This document shows positions 8,758 through 17,758 of a DNA stretch of 49,195 nucleotides, piece by piece (the first letter of the stretch is position 1; each line of letters opens with the position of its first letter). The position numbers and the translations under genes were made by a program. The notes beneath the pieces are model-generated. The model saw only the letters and a program-made list of their open reading frames with translations, was not told the DNA's origin and ran no database searches. Location of the stretch: the NCBI GenBank assembly GCA_015232555.1, contig JADFZJ010000032.1, positions 1 to 49,195 of the forward strand, in the 5' to 3' direction. The stretch comes from Desulfamplus sp. Lineage in GTDB: Bacteria; Desulfobacterota; Desulfobacteria; Desulfobacterales; Desulfobacteraceae.

Positions 8758-8858
8758 TGGAATGATAGCAAGCGTATAAGTATTTGATAATACAACTAAT
8801 GTATAAGCAATAAAGATTATTTTTTTAGATTTTTGTTTGATTTGATAGGATACTTTAT

Positions 8859-10181
8859 ATGAAGTTTTTATATAACACCATTATTTTATCTACGTTTTTC
8901 CTCCTGCTTCCTTTTCTGCCCTTTATTTATCTATTTTCAGAAAAACGAAGGGCAAACATGCTCCAGCGTCTTGGCTTTATTCAGCTTATCCGAAAAAAGC
9001 AATTTGGTAAAAAACGGTTATGCCTGCACGCTCTTTCTGTAGGCGAAGTCAAATCTGCTGTTCCTCTTGTTAATGCTCTGAAAGATAGATATCTGAATAA
9101 TTCAGATTATGAATTGATTATAACTGCATCAACAAGAACGGGTTTTACTATGGCACAAGAGCTTTTTTTAAATTCTGCTCAAAATGCTTTTAAATCAGGG
9201 AATGGCGGCATGTCTGTTCAAGTTGGATATTTTCCATTTGATCTGCCTTTTTCTGTCAAAAATATATGTTCAAGAATTGAACCTGATCTTGTTATTATTG
9301 TTGAGAGCGATTTGTGGCCCCAGTTTTTGTGGTATATGAACGATAAGAAAATTCCAGTTTTTCTTGTAAATGCAAGAGTATCTGAATCTTCGTTTAATGG
9401 TTATATGCGATTTAGGAAGATTAAACTATTTGCCTCTATTTTCTCTTTATTTGAAAAAATCATGGTTCAGACAGAGATAGACAAAGAGAGATTTTTACGA
9501 ATAGGAGTTGCAGAAGCAAAAGTTGTTGCAGCAGGCAATATCAAATTTGATCAGCCTGCTCCCAAAACAGATATTCCTGAGCTGGATAATTTTAAAGATT
9601 CTTGTTTTAGATATATTGTTGCTGGAAGCACTCATCCGGGCGAAGAGGAGATTATTGCTTCAGTTTTCAAGGAGTTGCAAGAAACGTCAAAATTTAAAGA
9701 TATCAAACTTATTATTGCCCCGCGAGACCCAAAAAGAGCATCTGATATAATAAAAATGTTAAACGTAAAAACAGGCGGCGATCTTGCTGCTAACTATCTT
9801 AGTGCTGTAAATAGAGATTTTGCAGAAGATATTATAATTGTTGATAAAATGGGAATTTTGGCAAGTCTTTACTCAATTTGTGATGTTGCTTTTGTCGGAG
9901 GCTCTCTTGTTTCGTGCGGAGGGCATAACCCCTTAGAGCCTGCTCTGTTTTCTAAACCAGTTATTTTTGGCAATCACATGGAAGATTTTAAAGAGATATC
10001 AGAAACTATGCTGTCAAATAATGCAGCATTTATGGTTAAAAACAGAGACGAGCTTTTTGCAACTATCAGCATGATTTTAAATAACAGTGAGTTAGCGGGC
10101 AAGATAGGGCAAAACGGGGGCAGACTCGTTGTAAATGGAAGAGGTGCAGTTGAAAAAATATTATCTATTATTGCAGATTGA
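8859..10181 (+). CDS. waaA: 3-deoxy-D-manno-octulosonic acid (Kdo) transferase
   Basis: A 440-residue GT-B glycosyltransferase that transfers Kdo from CMP-Kdo to lipid IVA at the inner membrane. It has an N-terminal membrane anchor (about residues 5-27), the N-domain LCLHALSVGEVKSAVPLV containing the catalytic Glu seen in this family (SVGE), IVESDLWPQFLW, FLVNARVSESS, and the C-domain AGSTHPGEEEI, IIAPRDPKRA, AFVGGSLVSCGGHNPLEPA. Length is typical. The start follows a weak AGGA site. It leads a co-directional LPS run: lpxK, an acyltransferase, and core glycosyltransferases. Confidence 0.93.
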   Translation: MKFLYNTIILSTFFLLLPFLPFIYLFSEKRRANMLQRLGFIQLIRKKQFGKKRLCLHALSVGEVKSAVPLVNALKDRYLNNSDYELIITASTRTGFTMAQELFLNSAQNAFKSGNGGMSVQVGYFPFDLPFSVKNICSRIEPDLVIIVESDLWPQFLWYMNDKKIPVFLVNARVSESSFNGYMRFRKIKLFASIFSLFEKIMVQTEIDKERFLRIGVAEAKVVAAGNIKFDQPAPKTDIPELDNFKDSCFRYIVAGSTHPGEEEIIASVFKELQETSKFKDIKLIIAPRDPKRASDIIKMLNVKTGGDLAANYLSAVNRDFAEDIIIVDKMGILASLYSICDVAFVGGSLVSCGGHNPLEPALFSKPVIFGNHMEDFKEISETMLSNNAAFMVKNRDELFATISMILNNSELAGKIGQNGGRLVVNGRGAVEKILSIIAD

Positions 10182-10218
10182 AAAATATCTGACTCAAATT
10201 GTTAACAGGCTGATACAG

Positions 10219-11550
10219 ATGTCTGACGAAGATTTTAGTGTTAAACAGCCATTCCCTTTTAATATTTTTAGATGGCTTCTGTCTGCCTTGTCAACTATTT
10301 ATGGTGCTGCTGTCTCTTTGCGTCTATGGCTCTATCGCAAAAATATACTTAAAAGCAGAAAAGTCCCCTGTTGTGTAATCTCTATCGGCAATATTGTTGC
10401 TGGAGGAAGCGGAAAAACTCCAATGGCAATCTATTTAGCAGAGATGGTAAAATCAATGGGTTTTAATCCTGTTGTGGTAAGCCGCGGATATGGGGGAAAT
10501 TTAAATAAGAAAAAACTAATAACATCAGATGACTTTAGAATGGCAATCAGCAGCTCTGGAATGGCAATCAGCAGCTCTAAAGTGTTAGAAAATGCTTCAA
10601 GCAGGGCTGATGCTGTGCTTGTTGGTGATGGCAATACTATATTTCAAAGCCCTGAAGTTGTTGGAGACGAGCCGTTTATGATGGCATCAAGACGTTCGTT
10701 TCCAGTTGTTGTTGGGAGAGACCGTTTCAAAGCTGCTATGATGGCACTGAATTTGTCTGATTCACGAACAGATAATTTAAGCAAGCCTCAAAATAACTGT
10801 TTTCAAAAGTTACCCAAAATCTCAAATATTGATGTGATAATTCTTGATGATGGATTTCAGCATATTCAGCTTAAAAGAGACCTTGATATTGTTCTTATGG
10901 ATTACACCCGCCCCTTGGGAAATGGATATCTTCTGCCTGCTGGAAGATTAAGAGAGCCACCTGAAAAGGCGGTTAAGCGGGCAGATATAGTAATTTTTAC
11001 AAGATATCCTTATGATGATTTAGAGAGATTGGATAAAAATCGTGTGGAAAAAATTGTCAGCCGTAAAGGCGGATTTAAACCATTTTTTATAACAAGACAC
11101 AGCCCTTTTTTGCACTCATTTTTACATCAAACTAAACCTTTTCCCACTAATCTTAAAGCTCTAAACGGCAGAAAAGCGTGCTTATTTTCTGGTATTGCTG
11201 ATAATCAATCTTTTAGAAAGACCGTTGAGAATTTAGGCATCTCGGTCAAAGCACATCTTGAATTTAATGACCATCACATGTATAAGAACGGGGAAATTTC
11301 AATGATTTTTGAGACATATCACAAGTTTGGTGCAGATTTGATGGTTACAACAGAAAAAGATTATGCAAGGCTGAGTTGTGCAAATAGTAATTTTAAATCA
11401 ACAGATACTTTAAATAATGCTGTTTTTAGCAGCTCATTCTCAATGGATTTTGCAGTAATCGGCATTGAGATTGAGTTTTTAGATAGGAAAGATGAGTTTA
11501 AAGCACTTGTTAGTAGTATAGTTCAAAAAGGACAAAATAACTCTTTTTAG
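10219..11550 (+). CDS. lpxK: Tetraacyldisaccharide 4'-kinase LpxK
   Basis: Phosphorylates the 4' position of the lipid A precursor disaccharide. The P-loop is SIGNIVAGGSGKTPMAIYLA and the family signature ILDDGFQHIQLKRDLDIVLM is followed by PLGNGYLLPAGRLREP. An N-terminal membrane helix (about residues 15-35) anchors it. The ATG at 10219 lies 37 bases after waaA; a longer frame runs back inside waaA and is less likely. At 443 residues it is roughly 80-100 longer than usual; extra residues include a Ser-rich loop (about residues 105-130) holding a tandem duplication of MAISSS, and an Asn-rich loop near the C-terminus. Confidence 0.92.
   Translation: MSDEDFSVKQPFPFNIFRWLLSALSTIYGAAVSLRLWLYRKNILKSRKVPCCVISIGNIVAGGSGKTPMAIYLAEMVKSMGFNPVVVSRGYGGNLNKKKLITSDDFRMAISSSGMAISSSKVLENASSRADAVLVGDGNTIFQSPEVVGDEPFMMASRRSFPVVVGRDRFKAAMMALNLSDSRTDNLSKPQNNCFQKLPKISNIDVIILDDGFQHIQLKRDLDIVLMDYTRPLGNGYLLPAGRLREPPEKAVKRADIVIFTRYPYDDLERLDKNRVEKIVSRKGGFKPFFITRHSPFLHSFLHQTKPFPTNLKALNGRKACLFSGIADNQSFRKTVENLGISVKAHLEFNDHHMYKNGEISMIFETYHKFGADLMVTTEKDYARLSCANSNFKSTDTLNNAVFSSSFSMDFAVIGIEIEFLDRKDEFKALVSSIVQKGQNNSF
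10540..10581. repeat. 21-bp in-frame tandem duplication inside lpxK
   Basis: The unit ATGGCAATCAGCAGCTCT plus one codon occurs twice head to tail (10540-10560 and 10561-10581), with the first 18 bases identical, duplicating the peptide MAISSS. It lies in a surface-loop insert absent from typical LpxK. The near identity of the copies suggests recent slippage. Confidence 0.85.
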
Positions 11551-11561
11551 GATATTTTCTA

Positions 11562-12491
11562 ATGAAAGATGAAATTATATATCGTATTTTAACCGTAATG
11601 ATGAATCTGATAGGACTTATCCCACGCAGAATAGGAAAGTTTTTAGGAGATGTTTTAGGGCTTATATGGTTTAAGATTGATAAACGACACAGAGAGATAA
11701 CTCTTGAAAATATATCTTTATCTTTAGGAAGAAAATCTAACAGCAAAAATAAACTTACAGAATTAGAAGAGCTACTTTTAGGAAAAAAGATATTTAAAAA
11801 TATTGCTGGAATGATTTTTGAACTTGGCTGGGGATATCGTCTTAAAAGAGAAGACCTTGCTAAATATTTTAAGCTAATAGGGTTGAATAATCTAAAAAGA
11901 GCATTTGACAAAGGCAAAGGCGTTTTATTTATTCTTTGTCATATAGGTAATTGGGAGTTTCTTGTATCTTCAATTGCTTTGACTGGCTATAAATCTTCTG
12001 CACTGTACAGAAAACTTGATTTTTTGCCTTTAGAGAGACTAATCACCGAAATGAGGCAGAGGTATGGAACTGTCATGGTTCCCTTAAGAGGTGCAAGTAA
12101 GAAGATTGACAGGCTTTTAGCAGAAGGAGAGCTTGTTGGCACTTTGATGGATCAGAACGTTGACTGGTATAAAGGTGTGTTTGTTGAATTCTTTGGAAGA
12201 CCAGCCTGTACAAACAGCGGAGTTGCATCGTTGGTGCTCAGAACTGGAACTGCTGTTATTCCTGCATATATTATTCGAGATGGTTATATTAATCATGTTA
12301 TGTATTTTGAACCTGAAATCCCTCTTGTCCGAACAGGAGACAAAATAAAGGATATTGAGATTAATACACAAAATTACACATCTGCAATTGAGTCAATTAT
12401 AAAGCGTTACCCTGATCAGTGGTTTTGGGTGCATAACAGATGGAAAGTTAAAAACTACTCTCTTCTGCCCTCCGAACGACTAAATCCATGA
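11562..12491 (+). CDS. Lipid A biosynthesis acyltransferase (LpxL/HtrB-like)
   Basis: A 309-residue member of the LpxL/LpxM lysophospholipid-acyltransferase family, which adds secondary acyl chains to Kdo-lipid A. The catalytic H-x4-E motif is in LCHIGNWEFLVS (about residues 125-136), followed by ALYRKLDFLPLERLI, MVPLRGASKKI (substrate-positioning Arg region), GTLMDQNV and the acceptor-side FFGRPACTNSGVASLVLRTG. The N-terminus is a short hydrophobic or amphipathic anchor. It starts 11 bases after lpxK. Which secondary acylation it performs (lauroyl or myristoyl type) cannot be told. Confidence 0.9.
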   Translation: MKDEIIYRILTVMMNLIGLIPRRIGKFLGDVLGLIWFKIDKRHREITLENISLSLGRKSNSKNKLTELEELLLGKKIFKNIAGMIFELGWGYRLKREDLAKYFKLIGLNNLKRAFDKGKGVLFILCHIGNWEFLVSSIALTGYKSSALYRKLDFLPLERLITEMRQRYGTVMVPLRGASKKIDRLLAEGELVGTLMDQNVDWYKGVFVEFFGRPACTNSGVASLVLRTGTAVIPAYIIRDGYINHVMYFEPEIPLVRTGDKIKDIEINTQNYTSAIESIIKRYPDQWFWVHNRWKVKNYSLLPSERLNP

Positions 12492-12555
12492 ACTAATATT
12501 AATTAACAACAACGCTTAATACCCAAGGCTGTTTTTAATCCATAATTTTTAAATA

Positions 12556-13755
12556 ATGCAAAATAAGATAACTCACAATAAATCAAAATTGAAAATCCTG
12601 ATAAGGGCTGCAAACTGGGTAGGCGATGCCATAATGACAACACCTATCATAAGAGCTATCAGAAAAAATTACCCGCACGCACATATCACTCTTCTTGCCA
12701 AACCTTGGGTAATTCCTGTTTTTGATAACAATCCATACATTGATGATATAATGTTTTACGAAAACAGCACACGCCACACAAAAGGATTTGGAACTCTTCG
12801 GCTTGCACGAGATATCCGTAAAAAAAAGTTTGATATGGCAATTCTTATGCAAAACGCTTTTGAAGCTGCCTTAATTACGTTTTTAGGCGGTGTTCCCGTT
12901 CGTATTGGATACAATACTGACGGACGGACATTGCTTTTAAATCCATCAATAAAATTAGATAAAAGACTTAAAAAAGTTCATCTGATTGACTACTACAGAG
13001 GAATTTTAAAAGGTGCGGGGCTTGTTGATGACGGTAGAAAACTTGATCTGTTTATATCAGATAAAGATAGAAAAGATGCTGATGATATTATTGCCTCTTT
13101 GTATAAAAATATAGATTGGCAGCCCACCTGTAGAGACGCACGGCCGTGCGTCTCTACAATTTCATCACCTATAATAGGCATAAATCCCGGAGCTACTGGC
13201 GGAACAGCAAAAAGATGGTTTCCTCAAAGATATGCAGAGCTTGCAAATAGATTAGCTCAAAGATTTAACACAAAGATATTGATATTTGGTGGTCAAGCAG
13301 ACAAAGAGCTTGGAGAGCAGATAAAAGAGCTTGCACAATCGTTTAATGGTTCATCACAAACTTCTAATAGTTCATCTAATAATTTGAATGATAAACAAAA
13401 GAGTCAGTTTGATGGCAGTGTCTGTGTCAATCTTGCTGGAAAAACCACTCTCAGGCAGGCGTTTACCCTCATAGAAAAGTGTGATCTGTTTATAACGAAT
13501 GACTCTGGACTTATGCACGCAGCAGCAGCACTTGAAACACGACAGATTGCCATTATCGGGTCAACTGATCATATTGCAACCGCACCATCAAGCCCCAATA
13601 GCGTTATAATACGAGTTCCTGTTTCATGCAGTCCGTGCCTTAAAGTTGATTGTCCTAAAAAAGAGAGTTATTTAGATTACCATACCTGTATGGATAAAAT
13701 TAGTGTTGATATGGTTATGGAAAAATGTGAGTCTGTTTTAGAAAGCATCTCTTAA
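12556..13755 (+). CDS. waaF: ADP-heptose:LPS heptosyltransferase II
   Basis: A 399-residue GT9-family enzyme. The N-terminus ILIRAANWVGDAIMTTPIIR is the WaaF signature; C-domain motifs include GINPGATGGTAKRWFPQRYA, LIFGGQADKELGE, NLAGKTTLRQAFTLI, FITNDSGLMHAAAAL and the closing PCLKVDCP. It adds the second heptose to the inner core. It is about 50 residues longer than usual: one insert (TCRDARPCVSTIS, about residues 193-205) is encoded by a palindromic element at 13129-13158, another is a Ser/Asn-rich loop (about residues 263-290). Both sit in likely surface loops and keep the frame. Confidence 0.93.
   Translation: MQNKITHNKSKLKILIRAANWVGDAIMTTPIIRAIRKNYPHAHITLLAKPWVIPVFDNNPYIDDIMFYENSTRHTKGFGTLRLARDIRKKKFDMAILMQNAFEAALITFLGGVPVRIGYNTDGRTLLLNPSIKLDKRLKKVHLIDYYRGILKGAGLVDDGRKLDLFISDKDRKDADDIIASLYKNIDWQPTCRDARPCVSTISSPIIGINPGATGGTAKRWFPQRYAELANRLAQRFNTKILIFGGQADKELGEQIKELAQSFNGSSQTSNSSSNNLNDKQKSQFDGSVCVNLAGKTTLRQAFTLIEKCDLFITNDSGLMHAAAALETRQIAIIGSTDHIATAPSSPNSVIIRVPVSCSPCLKVDCPKKESYLDYHTCMDKISVDMVMEKCESVLESIS
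13129..13158. repeat. Perfect 30-bp palindromic element inserted in the waaF reading frame
   Basis: TGTAGAGACGCACGG is followed immediately by its exact reverse complement CCGTGCGTCTCTACA. The element lies inside waaF between two conserved blocks and is translated in frame. Two degenerate relatives sharing AGAGA...GCC(A/G)TG...T(C/T)TCTAC occur in intergenic DNA at 13809-13834 and 46315-46340. This is consistent with a small dispersed palindromic repeat family. Confidence 0.8.
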
Positions 13756-13808
13756 AATTGACAAGATAAGAGATATATTTAGAGATAAATGAAATATAGA
13801 ATTTTAAA

Positions 13809-13834
13809 AGAGACATACAGCCATGCGTCTCTAC
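13809..13834. repeat. Degenerate copy of the AGAGAC/GTCTCT palindromic repeat
   Basis: Between waaF and the next gene: arms AGAGAC and GTCTCT flank an imperfect centre containing GCCATGC. It aligns with the perfect copy inside waaF and the one before murD. It is not followed by a T-run and so is unlikely to be a plain terminator. Confidence 0.6.
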
Positions 13835-13854
13835 TTATATAAAAGAAAATAAAT

Positions 13855-14934
13855 ATGAAAATATTGATAATAAAACCAAGTGCTTTTGGAGATATTGTCC
13901 ACACTCTTCCATTTTTGAACGCACTTAAAAGATGTTATCCAAACTCACAGATTGACTGGGTTGTAGCAGATGGACTTCATAAGTTTCTTGAAGGACATGC
14001 TATGATTAACAGACTGTGGGTAATTAAAAAGGATAGATGGAAAAGATTAAAATATCTTAAAAGCACTTTTAGAGAGATAAGAGAACTTGCAATTGGTTTG
14101 AAAAAAGAGAAGTATGACGCAGCAGTTGATCTCTCTGGAATACTAAGAAGCGGTCTTATTACATTTGCCTCTGGTGCAAGGATAAAACTTGGATTTGAAG
14201 AGTCAGATGAGGGAAGCCCTTTGTTTTACTCCCATAAAATCAAGGGGGATATGACTACCCACGCTGTTGACAGATATTTAAAACTTGCCAAAGCTCTTGA
14301 TTGTCCTACTGATATTATTGCCTATCCATTTGCACCGTTTGATGAAAATCCCCCGATTTTAAACGAGCTTCCTAAAGAGTATGCCGTTATCTCTCCATCT
14401 GCTGGAAAACCTGCCAATCAATGGCATGCCTCAAGATTTGGAGAGCTTGCAAGTATGCTGCCATTGAAGTCAGTCATAATCAGCGGCTCTTCTCGTTCAG
14501 ACTTAGCAACAGTACGAGAAGTTGTAGAGCATTCAAATGGCAACGCTATATCTATTGCTGGACGGACAGGATTAAAAGAGTTGATTCCTGTAATCAGTAA
14601 AGCTAAATACTTTATAACTAACGATACAGGACCAATGCACGTTGCAGCAGCAGTTAATGTCCCTGTCTTTGCAATTTTTGGACCTGCAAATCCAGCAAGA
14701 ACTGGACCGTATGATTGTTCAGGAAAAGGTTCTGCTAATTCCTCAAAGCAAGAAGCAGCTAATTACTCAGGAATAGGAGCGGGTAGAAGTAATAAAAATA
14801 TTCACACCATTATTCAAAAAAAATTACCATGCAGCCCATGCTATCGCTGGAAGCCCTGTTCTCACTGGAGCTGTATGAATGACATTACAGTTGCCGATGT
14901 TTTTAATGCCATACACTCTAAAGGTCTTGCTTAA
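13855..14934 (+). CDS. GT9 heptosyltransferase, WaaC-like (LPS heptosyltransferase I)
   Basis: A 359-residue GT9 enzyme beginning ILIIKPSAFGDIVHTLPFL, the WaaC-type N-terminus (..KPS.LGDV.H.LP), with VDLSGILRSGLITF, YAVISPSAGKPANQWHASRF, SIAGRTGLKELIPVI, FITNDTGPMHVAAAV and AIFGPANPARTGPY. WaaC transfers the first heptose to Kdo. The C-terminal region contains a Ser/Asn/Gly-rich insert (about residues 289-314) and a Cys cluster (PCSPCYRWKPCSHWSCM), the latter common in heptosyltransferase C-termini. It pairs with waaF upstream. Other GT9 sugars are possible. Confidence 0.85.
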   Translation: MKILIIKPSAFGDIVHTLPFLNALKRCYPNSQIDWVVADGLHKFLEGHAMINRLWVIKKDRWKRLKYLKSTFREIRELAIGLKKEKYDAAVDLSGILRSGLITFASGARIKLGFEESDEGSPLFYSHKIKGDMTTHAVDRYLKLAKALDCPTDIIAYPFAPFDENPPILNELPKEYAVISPSAGKPANQWHASRFGELASMLPLKSVIISGSSRSDLATVREVVEHSNGNAISIAGRTGLKELIPVISKAKYFITNDTGPMHVAAAVNVPVFAIFGPANPARTGPYDCSGKGSANSSKQEAANYSGIGAGRSNKNIHTIIQKKLPCSPCYRWKPCSHWSCMNDITVADVFNAIHSKGLA

Positions 14935-15011
14935 ATAGTAGTTGGCTGACATTAAACAAACTATGGTTTGAATAAAAAACAGATGGTTTAAACAAGATAA
15001 GGTTTAAAATA

Positions 15012-16331
15012 TTGCCTCAATTTATAATAGATTTAAAAACTCTTTACAAAGATATGGACAAACCAGACAGGATACTGCTGACCCTTGTGGCTCTCACATT
15101 TTTCAGCTTTCCTATTGGAACTGCACCGCCTTTGATATTAATTATCACAGCGTTTATAGTATTTATTGTGTCGGGAAAGTTTTTAGGCATCAGAAAGTTA
15201 TGGCAGGAGCACCCAATATGTCCGTTAGTTATAGACCTAACAGACAAGAGTGAGAGAGAAATTGATTGGAAAAGCTGTGTGTTACGTAATCTGTCGGACA
15301 ACTGGATATTGCCGCTGTTACTTTTTCTTTCTCTGCCCTGGATCGGTTTAATTTATGCTCCTGAAATCTCTGATGTAAGTATGGACTATGCAAGAAAAAC
15401 CCATTACTGGCTATATGCATTTGTGATTGCACTGCTTCCTTTGGATAAACGTGCTATGGCATTTGTGGTAAAAGCCTTTCTTGCGGGACTTTTCGTAAAT
15501 AGTATTTTTGCATTTATACAGTTTGCAGGATTTGCACCTCCGCCAGCACCAAGCAGTATTCAGGGATATTTTGGCTTTGGTGTGATTTACAGTGCCTTGT
15601 CAATGTATCTTGTCTCTGCAATAATGATGGCATCATTTTTCTTTAAATCTGCCCAAACCAAAGAAATTAAAGCATTTAATCTTATGCTGATATTCATATT
15701 TTTATTTCATATCTCAATTATGGATGGCAGAAACGGATATGTAACCTTTTTTATCCTCTCTCCCTTAATTGCCATTAATGTAATAGGCAGATTTGAATGG
15801 AAAAAGATGGTGCTTATCTGTATTGTTTTTCTACTCGCCATGTCTTTTTCTCCAGTGCTAAAAAATCGTATTAAAACTACATTTATAAATCTTCGTGCAA
15901 ATCAGCAGGTTATACTTGAACAGCCATGGACTACAAAAATTATTGATATTGTTCCCCGTTTCTATCTGCTCCGCTCAGCTTTAGATATTTTTGTCAAGCA
16001 TCCTGTTATTGGAGCAGGTACTGGTGGATATCGCTATTATACAGGACAAGAGGGAGGTATTCCTCAGAGCCACCCGCATAGCAATATCCTATATATGGGG
16101 GCAAGTTTCGGCATTGTGGGGCTTTTCTCATATCTATGGCTCTGCTGGGTGATGTTCAAAAAATCGTGGCAGCATAGAGATGAGATTCAAGGCTATTTTG
16201 CACTATCAATACTTTTGGTTATCTTTATCAGCGGCTTTTTTAACTCTCAGATAATTGATTCAGGACCTGCTCTATTTTTTGCATTGGGATATGGCTTGTT
16301 GAATCAAATGAATAGTCAACAGTTGACATGA
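15012..16331 (+). CDS. O-antigen ligase / polymerase family membrane protein (WaaL-like)
   Basis: A 439-residue polytopic protein with about ten hydrophobic segments. The large periplasmic loop ends in SALDIFVKHPVIGAGTGGYR and GIPQSHPHSNILYMGASFGI, which match the Wzy_C/O-antigen ligase pattern (..P..G.G......HPHN..L......G..G). WaaL joins undecaprenyl-linked O antigen to the lipid A core. The listed start is TTG at 15012 with AAGG about ten bases upstream; ATG at 15054 is an alternative. The position after the heptosyltransferases supports ligase over polymerase. Confidence 0.82.
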   Translation: MPQFIIDLKTLYKDMDKPDRILLTLVALTFFSFPIGTAPPLILIITAFIVFIVSGKFLGIRKLWQEHPICPLVIDLTDKSEREIDWKSCVLRNLSDNWILPLLLFLSLPWIGLIYAPEISDVSMDYARKTHYWLYAFVIALLPLDKRAMAFVVKAFLAGLFVNSIFAFIQFAGFAPPPAPSSIQGYFGFGVIYSALSMYLVSAIMMASFFFKSAQTKEIKAFNLMLIFIFLFHISIMDGRNGYVTFFILSPLIAINVIGRFEWKKMVLICIVFLLAMSFSPVLKNRIKTTFINLRANQQVILEQPWTTKIIDIVPRFYLLRSALDIFVKHPVIGAGTGGYRYYTGQEGGIPQSHPHSNILYMGASFGIVGLFSYLWLCWVMFKKSWQHRDEIQGYFALSILLVIFISGFFNSQIIDSGPALFFALGYGLLNQMNSQQLT

Positions 16332-16433
16332 AAAGCATTATTACAATCAATTGATCAACCAAAACAGCATTATTATAAGCATTTGATAATTTGATATTTT
16401 AGAAAGTAAATAACGGATAAAGACGATAAATCA

Positions 16434-17327
16434 ATGGATAAAATTTCAGTTTATATTATTGCCTATAATCAGGCGGATAAGATAGAGGCAGCACTCAAAA
16501 GTGTGCAATGGGCGGACGAAATTGTCGTTGCAGACTCATTCAGCACTGACAGAACAGCCCTGATTGCCGAACAGTATGGTGCAAGGATTGTGCAGATTCC
16601 TTTTAACGGGTTTGGCGACTTACGAAACAAGGCTATTGAATCTTGCACCCATGAGTGGATATTCAGCCTTGATACAGACGAAAGATGTACGATAGAGGCA
16701 AAAGATGAGATTCTTTCTATCATCAAATCACATAATACGAGCAAAAATAATAATGAGAGCAGAGATGTAAATTATATCTATAACGATGCTTCACTTAATG
16801 AGCTGTACTATGTACCAAGAAAGAATTTTTTCATGGGTCAGTGGATTAGACACTCAGGATATTATCCAGACTACAGACAGCCTCAATTATTTAAAAAAGG
16901 TACGCTTGTTTTTAAACCTGATCCTGTACATGAAAGTTATGAGATAATCAGCCAAAAAGGGGCTGGATATATGAAATCGCCAATTATTCAGATTCCATAT
17001 AAAAACCTTGAGGAGATGATAGCAAAAAAGAACCGCTACTCCACACTTGGTGCTGAAAAACTTGCTGCTCAAAAAAATATCACCTTTAAAACTATAAACG
17101 GGAGATATAATCAAAATAAAGCTGGCTGCAGTATGTCAACAGCACTTATGCACGGAATATGGTCATTTATAAAAACATATATTATTAAAGCAGGTGTTTT
17201 AGATGGCTGGCCAGGGTTTGTGATTGCTCTGGGCAATTTTGAAGAGACTTTCTATAAATACGCTAAATTTAATCTAAAAATGTATAATTTACTTGAGTTT
17301 CCGAAAAATAGTTCGTTGACAAAATAA
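16434..17327 (+). CDS. GT2 family glycosyltransferase, WaaE/KdtX-like LPS core glucosyltransferase
   Basis: A 297-residue GT-A enzyme: ISVYIIAYNQADKIEAALKS, DEIVVADSFSTDRTALIAEQ, and LDTDERCT (DxD-type metal site) followed by YYVPRKNFFMGQWIRHSGYY and PDYRQPQLFKKG. This set is typical of the WaaE/KdtX beta-1,4-glucosyltransferase group that decorates the inner core heptose. The C-terminal part has amphipathic helices (GIWSFIKTYIIKAGVLDGWPG) for membrane association. It is the last gene of the LPS run. Confidence 0.85.
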   Translation: MDKISVYIIAYNQADKIEAALKSVQWADEIVVADSFSTDRTALIAEQYGARIVQIPFNGFGDLRNKAIESCTHEWIFSLDTDERCTIEAKDEILSIIKSHNTSKNNNESRDVNYIYNDASLNELYYVPRKNFFMGQWIRHSGYYPDYRQPQLFKKGTLVFKPDPVHESYEIISQKGAGYMKSPIIQIPYKNLEEMIAKKNRYSTLGAEKLAAQKNITFKTINGRYNQNKAGCSMSTALMHGIWSFIKTYIIKAGVLDGWPGFVIALGNFEETFYKYAKFNLKMYNLLEFPKNSSLTK

Positions 17328-17758
17328 GGCTTTGACATAGTCATCCTAAATTGGAGACTGCTCACAGTATTTTTTTAAAAGAATCCCCCGCATGTCAGAA
17401 ACACATACGCTGCCATCTTACTGCGTTTCTGTGGTGTATGGATATTCAATTTTCATTTAAGTTTTGCACCTTATTGCTTCTATATCCTTTTTATCTTTCT
17501 ATATCTTTTTTGATATACAGTCGAATAAGAATCTACCTCACTATCCTTATAATAAATAGCGTCATGCTCTAACATATTTTTTCCTAACAAAATACTAACA
17601 TTGCTCTAACAAAATACTAATACTTCCAGTGTAAAAAGATTAGAGAATCTAATTTCTTGACATTCACCGATATCTTTGGCTACAGGTTCTTCTTAATCGC
17701 AATAGTGTTAATCCTTAGATATTCCCGTTCTCACTAACTATTTTTTAAAGGAACTTTT
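17328..17758. other. 431-base intergenic region upstream of the phosphate-energy operon
   Basis: No credible gene is present. A 73-residue open frame (17351-17572) is Cys/Phe/Leu-rich, lacks a ribosome site and looks random. The downstream half holds the four 11-bp-spaced CTAACA repeats, a further CTAACA at 17569, a short dyad ATTAGAG-A-ATCTAAT (17639-17653) and a TTGACA at 17657. The sixA-like gene has its own AAAGGAA site. Confidence 0.6.
17584..17627 (+). promoter_or_regulatory. PHO-box-like array: four direct repeats at 11-bp spacing
   Basis: CTAACA, CTAACA, CTAACA and CTAATA begin at 17584, 17595, 17606 and 17617, exactly 11 bp apart, giving two 22-bp double units. OmpR-type PhoB/PhoP regulators bind direct repeats with this 11-bp pitch (7-mer CTGTCAT in enterics, four TTAACA-like hexamers in Bacillus). 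The array lies about 130 bp before a polyphosphate/PhoU operon. The binding protein is inferred, not shown. Confidence 0.6.

Noticed and set aside
17389-17440. CAGAAAC...GTTTCTG dyad as another member of the palindromic family
   Set aside because: Only the outer seven bases pair and the GCC(A/G)TG centre is not aligned; similarity is too low.
17351-17572. 73-residue open frame before the phosphate-energy operon
   Set aside because: No ribosome site, Cys/Phe-rich random composition and no motif; it overlaps a region that looks purely regulatory.
17657-17685. TTGACA as a sigma-70 promoter for the sixA-like gene
   Set aside because: No acceptable -10 occurs at 16-18 bases; it cannot be called from sequence alone.
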